NCBI GenBank assembly: GCA_018675395.1
Contig: JABGYE010000071.1
Location: 1 to 10,209 of the forward strand
Source: EC70 sp018675395
GTDB taxonomy: Bacteria > Verrucomicrobiota > Verrucomicrobiia > Verrucomicrobiales > DEV007
Direction: 5' to 3'
Length of the DNA: 10,209 nt
Every line of letters starts with the position of its first letter. Position 1 is the first letter of the stretch. This document shows, piece after piece, positions 6,765 to 10,209 of this stretch. A program made the translations under genes and the position numbers. The notes beneath the pieces are model-generated. The model did not search any database. It was not told where the DNA came from and worked only from the letters and a program-made list of their open reading frames with translations.

Positions 6765-8297
6765 ATGACCTATTTTATAAGAAAATTTTTCCTGCGAATT
6801 CTTCTCCTTCCTTGCTGTGCATGGGCATATATTTTAGATGCAGCTGAAAGGCCCAACATTGTTCTCATCATGGCCGATGATCTTGGATTTGCAGATCTGG
6901 GATGTTATGGAGGTGAGATTAAGACTCCAGTATTGGACAGTTTGGCAGAGAACGGTCTTCGTTTTTCTCAGTTTTATAATACGGCCAAGTGCCATTCTTC
7001 TAGGGTGGATTTATTGACAGGAAAATATTGCGGGCAGGCAGGCGCTGCAAAACTTTCCAATGGGCCGACTATTGCTGAGGTGCTAAGGCCCGCAGGATAT
7101 CAGACATTGATGGTAGGGAAGTGGCACCTAGACAAGGAGCCGACTGATAAAGGGTTCAGTCGATACTTTGGTCATTTGAGTGGTGCTACTAATTTCTTCA
7201 CTGGCGATGATTCGTTTCGTCTTGATGGTGAGAAATTTGACGTTCCAAAGGAAGGATTTTATACGACAGACGCGAATACGGACTATGCCGTTCGTTTTGT
7301 GAACGAAAGTCTGAAGAAGGATAAGGATAAGCCATTCTTTTTGTACCTCGCTTACAATGCACCACATTACCCGCTTCAGGCACCTAAGAAAGAAGTTATG
7401 AAATACCGGGGAAAGTACGCGGGAGGATGGGATCAGTTACGCAAGAAGCGCTATGCTAGGCAAATTGATCTAGGGTTGATAAATAAAGACTGGTCTTTAA
7501 GTTCTAGGCCTCAGACCGTTAGGCCTTGGAATGGTCTGACTGATAAAGAAAAGGACTGGGAAGATTTCCGTATGGCCGCTTATGCAGGGATGGTTGATCG
7601 AATGGATCAGGGAATTGGGAAACTCGTTGAAAAGCTCAAACAGATTGGTGTTTTTGAAAATACATTATTTATGTTCTGTTCTGACAATGGAGCTTGTCCC
7701 TTTGAGCGGACCCGAGGAGCTGATAAGATGCCGTGGGATCCTGAGAGTTATTGGACATACGATACGGGATGGGCGCACGCGGGTAATACGCCTTTTCGTT
7801 GGTACAAGCAGAACCAACACGAGGGTGGAATAAGTAGCCCGATGATAGTTCATTGGCCCAAGGGCTTAAAGACAAAGAAAGGTTCCATCACTGACCAGTT
7901 AGGACATCTCGTTGATTTTATGCCTACGTGCATTGATCTGGCAGGGGTAGATTACCCGGAGAAGAATTCGAATTCAAAATTAATGGGAAAATCATTGTTA
8001 CCTATTCTTAAGGGAGAGAAGAGGGAAGGTCATGAGTTCCTTTATTTTCATTTCGGTAATAATCGTGCAATTCGGAAAGGGAAATGGAAAGTAGTTTCGG
8101 CTCGAGGCGGGCCTTGGGAGCTTTATGATATGATCGCCGACCGGACCGAACTGAAAGACCTTTCCAAGTCCGAGCCGGAAGTGAGGAATGAACTCATAAA
8201 GGTTTGGCATGATTTTGCTGAAGGGACTGATCTTCTATCTAAGAAACAGAGAAGGCCCGTATCTAAGACTTTCCAACCATGGAAAAAGCGCGGCTAA
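6765..8297 (+). CDS. Exported type I sulfatase with a non-canonical maturation motif
   Basis: Type I sulfatases hydrolyse sulfate esters using a formylglycine made from an active-site Cys or Ser. The 510 residues start with a signal peptide (basic start, hydrophobic LRILLLP, cleavage probably near Ala21 or Ala27), so the enzyme is periplasmic or secreted. The metal-binding start of the domain is ADDLGFADLGCYGG (Asp38, Asp39). The maturation motif is Cys76-His-Ser-Ser-Arg80, followed by LLTGKY. GKWH (Lys119, His121), NAPH (His201) and SDNG (Asp307, Asn308) complete the expected active site, and the C-terminal subdomain has RAIRKGKWK and WELYD. The position two residues after the Cys is Ser, where Pro or Ala is usual. 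The start is the first ATG after an in-frame stop at 6756. Neither a maturase nor carbohydrate genes adjoin, so the substrate (probably a sulfated glycan) is undetermined. Confidence 0.93.
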   Translation: MTYFIRKFFLRILLLPCCAWAYILDAAERPNIVLIMADDLGFADLGCYGGEIKTPVLDSLAENGLRFSQFYNTAKCHSSRVDLLTGKYCGQAGAAKLSNGPTIAEVLRPAGYQTLMVGKWHLDKEPTDKGFSRYFGHLSGATNFFTGDDSFRLDGEKFDVPKEGFYTTDANTDYAVRFVNESLKKDKDKPFFLYLAYNAPHYPLQAPKKEVMKYRGKYAGGWDQLRKKRYARQIDLGLINKDWSLSSRPQTVRPWNGLTDKEKDWEDFRMAAYAGMVDRMDQGIGKLVEKLKQIGVFENTLFMFCSDNGACPFERTRGADKMPWDPESYWTYDTGWAHAGNTPFRWYKQNQHEGGISSPMIVHWPKGLKTKKGSITDQLGHLVDFMPTCIDLAGVDYPEKNSNSKLMGKSLLPILKGEKREGHEFLYFHFGNNRAIRKGKWKVVSARGGPWELYDMIADRTELKDLSKSEPEVRNELIKVWHDFAEGTDLLSKKQRRPVSKTFQPWKKRG

Positions 8298-8314
8298 ATA
8301 AGGCCAGTTAGCGC
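8283..8314 (-). terminator. Candidate Rho-independent terminator of the L,D-transpeptidase gene
   Basis: Reading the minus strand, GCGC (8314-8311) can pair with GCGC (8291-8288), with further pairing GGC/GCC or TAA/TTA inside a bulged stem. A run of five T (8287-8283) follows directly. The hairpin contains the stop codons of both converging genes, and the T-run lies within the last sulfatase codons. The bulge makes the stem imperfect. No equal T-run is seen for the plus strand. Confidence 0.42.
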
Positions 8315-9276
8315 ATTTCTACTTTTGCTCCGGGTCTCACTAGGTCCGAAAGGCGGACAACGTCCCAATTGGCCAGCCTCACACAGCCGGCACTTCTGGA
8401 CCGGCCAATCGTGTGTGGAGAGGAGGTCCCATGCAGACCGATTCCTCCCTTGTTTAGTCCTGCCCAGAAGATTCCTATTGGGCTGTTTGGGCCCGGTGGA
8501 AGCAGGTGAGCTACGTTGCTGCGTTTCCCTGTCTCCAGCATGCTCTGATCCCATCTAAACGTTGGGGTAGTGATCATATTTTGAATGACCCAGTCGCCGC
8601 GGTGAATGAACTTTTCTTTTCCCGGAGTTATAGGAAACGTAGCAAGAATCTTCTTTTTTCCCCATATGGCTACAAGCTTTTGAGTTGTATCTACGATGAC
8701 TAGTCTTTTACTAAGTTTTCTTTCCCGTTGAAATGACTTGTCTTTTTTTACGTCTTCAATTCTAAACGGAGTCACGTTAGGAACCTTAATGACGGTGTCT
8801 GTAGCTGCCTTTTCCCAATCTATTTCAGGGTTTATTTTCGTGAGATATTTTTCATCAGAGTGAAAACGTTCTGCTGCAAATTCAAGGATTGATCTGTAGT
8901 AGAGATAATCAATTTCTGCCTGCTCAGAAGGTTCGAAAGAGACTTCCCCGACAAAATTGAAATCTTTTTCTTTGATAGTGTAAGTAGTGAAGAGTTCGTC
9001 GATGGCCGCATTCGATTCATTGATCACCTTATAATAGTTATCATATTTCAGATCGTATCCGAAATTGTAATGGGCAACTGCCTTGCGGGTGAATTGTCCC
9101 ATTTGGCCGTCAATCTTGCCGGGTCCGAACATTTTCCCATCAAGAAATATCTGTATACGGAGAATAATTTCCGTATTTTTTTTTGAAGGTTCAGGCAAGT
9201 ACCCAATTTTCTTTTTACTGAACCCATGGGGTGCCAAATAAATTATCCCAAGGATGATTAAGAGACTCTTGTACAA
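8308..9276 (-). CDS. Exported L,D-transpeptidase (YkuD domain) with PG-binding and LysM-like N-terminus
   Basis: YkuD-type enzymes form 3-3 peptidoglycan cross-links or attach proteins to peptidoglycan in the periplasm. The 322 residues begin with a short hydrophobic export signal (about 4-15). A peptidoglycan-binding-like helical motif follows (about 36-71, LDGKMFGPGKIDGQMG). A LysM-like segment comes next (about 120-170, ending KVPNVTPF), and then the YkuD domain (about 188-322). The catalytic motif is visible: HGTSS (His282) and SAGCVRL (Cys298), preceded by LPPGPNSPIG. The usual SHGC is SAGC here, a change tolerated in the family. The start is TTG (9276): a stop lies three codons upstream and the next in-frame ATG would remove the export signal. 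No Shine-Dalgarno is evident. It follows lysC by 88 nt on the same strand and converges with the sulfatase. Whether it cross-links or attaches a lipoprotein is not determinable. Confidence 0.92.
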   Translation of the reverse strand: MYKSLLIILGIIYLAPHGFSKKKIGYLPEPSKKNTEIILRIQIFLDGKMFGPGKIDGQMGQFTRKAVAHYNFGYDLKYDNYYKVINESNAAIDELFTTYTIKEKDFNFVGEVSFEPSEQAEIDYLYYRSILEFAAERFHSDEKYLTKINPEIDWEKAATDTVIKVPNVTPFRIEDVKKDKSFQRERKLSKRLVIVDTTQKLVAIWGKKKILATFPITPGKEKFIHRGDWVIQNMITTPTFRWDQSMLETGKRSNVAHLLPPGPNSPIGIFWAGLNKGGIGLHGTSSPHTIGRSRSAGCVRLANWDVVRLSDLVRPGAKVEMR

Positions 9277-9309
9277 TGTTTTCTAGATGTGATTAGGTTA
9301 AGTGGCTGA

Positions 9310-9335
9310 GGTTGGGTTTTGTTGGGGGGATTATA
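9310..9335. promoter_or_regulatory. Candidate -10 element and G-rich tract before the L,D-transpeptidase gene
   Basis: The minus strand reads TATAAT at 9335-9330, about 55 nt before the TTG start, without a recognisable -35. Immediately downstream, the plus strand carries G-runs GG (9310-9311), GGG (9314-9316) and six G (9324-9329), separated by T-rich spacers. The arrangement suggests the gene has its own promoter in addition to any read-through from lysC. Support is weak. Confidence 0.25.
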
Positions 9336-9364
9336 AATTAAAAATGTATTGAGCTGATGAGCTA

Positions 9365-10209
9365 CTAAAGGTTGAAGGCAGTGTGGACTATGTTAGCCGA
9401 TTGCTCAAGGTCCTCTTCTTTGATGATGACTGCAGTTTTTATTTCTGAGGTTGATATCATTTGAATATTGATACCATTCTTTGCAAGTGCAGCAAACATT
9501 TGAGCTGCGACTCCAGAGTGAGAGCGCATTCCAATTCCGACCACGCTCAGTTTGCCAATCCCGTCAGTCGTTTCGATGGAGGATTCATTGCCAAGATCCT
9601 TAAGAATAGGTTCGATCGTTTGTTTTGCTTTTTTTAGATCGGATCGATGCAAGGTGAATGAGATGTCAGTGTGGTTCGTTTTCGAGACGTTCTGTACAAT
9701 CATGTCGATCACGACACCAGAATCGGAAATGGCATGAAATATTTTTGCTGCGACTCCCGGCTCATCGGAAACATTCTCAATGGTTACCTTTGCCTGTTCT
9801 CGCTCGATACTTACTCCGCGAACAACTACGGATTCCATGTTAGGGTGTTCTTCTGTCACGATTGTTCCTGGATTTTCATTTAGACTGCTTCTTACTTCAA
9901 ACTTAACGCCAAACTTTTTGGCAAACTCAACGGATCTTGACTGCATTACTTTAGAGCCGGATGAAGCCATTTCCAGCATTTCATCATACGAAATTTCATT
10001 AATTTTCCGAGCATCAGGCACTACACGCGGGTCACAGGTGTAGACCCCATCAACGTCAGTGAGTATCTGGCACAGGTCAGCATCTATAGCCGCTGCCATT
10101 GCAATAGCTGTCAGGTCCGAACCTCCACGACCGAGTGTTGTGATGCGGCCGTCTGGGCTCCTGCCCTGAAAACCAGCCAGAATGACGATGTGGTTTTCCT
10201 CGAGGAGTC
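9365..10209 (-). CDS. lysC: Aspartokinase, C-terminal part (5' end beyond the window)
   Basis: Aspartokinase phosphorylates aspartate, the first step toward lysine, diaminopimelate, methionine and threonine. The minus strand is open from the right edge to a TAG at 9365-9367, giving 280 residues; a complete single-function enzyme has about 400-420, so roughly a third is missing. The remaining kinase part shows TLGRGGSDLTA, LTDVDGVYTCDPR and SGSKVMQSRSVEFA. Two ACT domains follow, the first around VTIENVSDEPGVAAKIF and the second around LSVVGIGMRSHSGVAAQMF with ISTSEIK. These are the sites where end-product amino acids inhibit the enzyme. The gene ends after the second ACT domain, so no fused homoserine dehydrogenase is present. 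An in-frame ATG (9836-9838, MESVVVRG) sits where some bacteria start a separate regulatory beta subunit. The L,D-transpeptidase follows after 88 nt. Confidence 0.96.
   Translation of the reverse strand, partial: LLEENHIVILAGFQGRSPDGRITTLGRGGSDLTAIAMAAAIDADLCQILTDVDGVYTCDPRVVPDARKINEISYDEMLEMASSGSKVMQSRSVEFAKKFGVKFEVRSSLNENPGTIVTEEHPNMESVVVRGVSIEREQAKVTIENVSDEPGVAAKIFHAISDSGVVIDMIVQNVSKTNHTDISFTLHRSDLKKAKQTIEPILKDLGNESSIETTDGIGKLSVVGIGMRSHSGVAAQMFAALAKNGINIQMISTSEIKTAVIIKEEDLEQSANIVHTAFNL

Noticed and set aside
5278..8297. The beta-CASP gene and sulfatase as parts of one novel system
   Set aside because: They are divergently transcribed with a 125-nt gap, and their families have no known functional link; nothing in the sequence supports joint action.
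8325..8703. Plus-strand open frames opposite the L,D-transpeptidase gene
   Set aside because: They are shadows of a clear YkuD gene, with no recognisable domains and unlikely composition.

Overview
The window is ordinary bacterial chromosome from a Gram-negative (diderm) organism. It encodes an outer-membrane assembly protein (BamA), a Skp/OmpH periplasmic chaperone, a lipid A enzyme (LpxD), an exported sulfatase and an exported L,D-transpeptidase. Base composition looks moderate, with a very AT-rich gap between ruvB and bamA. A PVC-group bacterium, most plausibly a marine Verrucomicrobiota, fits best. The reasons are the sulfatase type, the L,D-transpeptidase with a PG-binding plus LysM-like N-terminus, and the scarcity of Shine-Dalgarno motifs. 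This placement is inference from gene style, not from a search.

Layout. Positions 1-900 (minus) are ruvB, running off the left edge. Positions 901-1211 are a non-coding AT-rich divergent region with several short perfect dyads and candidate promoters for both directions. Positions 1212-5264 (plus) are bamA, skp and lpxD, read together as an envelope-biogenesis cluster. A beta-CASP-type metallo-beta-lactamase-fold protein (5278-6639, minus) converges on lpxD with a 13-nt gap. A sulfatase (6765-8297, plus) diverges from it. An L,D-transpeptidase (8308-9276, minus) converges on the sulfatase with a 10-nt gap. Upstream of it on the same strand is the 3' part of an aspartokinase gene, lysC (9365 to the right edge).

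How the genes work together. BamA inserts outer-membrane beta-barrels, Skp carries unfolded barrels across the periplasm, and LpxD makes the lipid A precursor of the outer leaflet, so the three-gene cluster serves outer-membrane construction. The L,D-transpeptidase acts on peptidoglycan, and aspartokinase starts the pathway that supplies diaminopimelate and lysine. The sulfatase is probably a catabolic enzyme for sulfated glycans, but no glycan genes flank it.

I see no CRISPR array, mobile element, tRNA, rRNA or obvious novel multi-gene system. The points most worth a second look are the cluster of dyads before bamA, the hairpin that would mask the lpxD ribosome-binding site, and the non-canonical formylglycine motif of the sulfatase.
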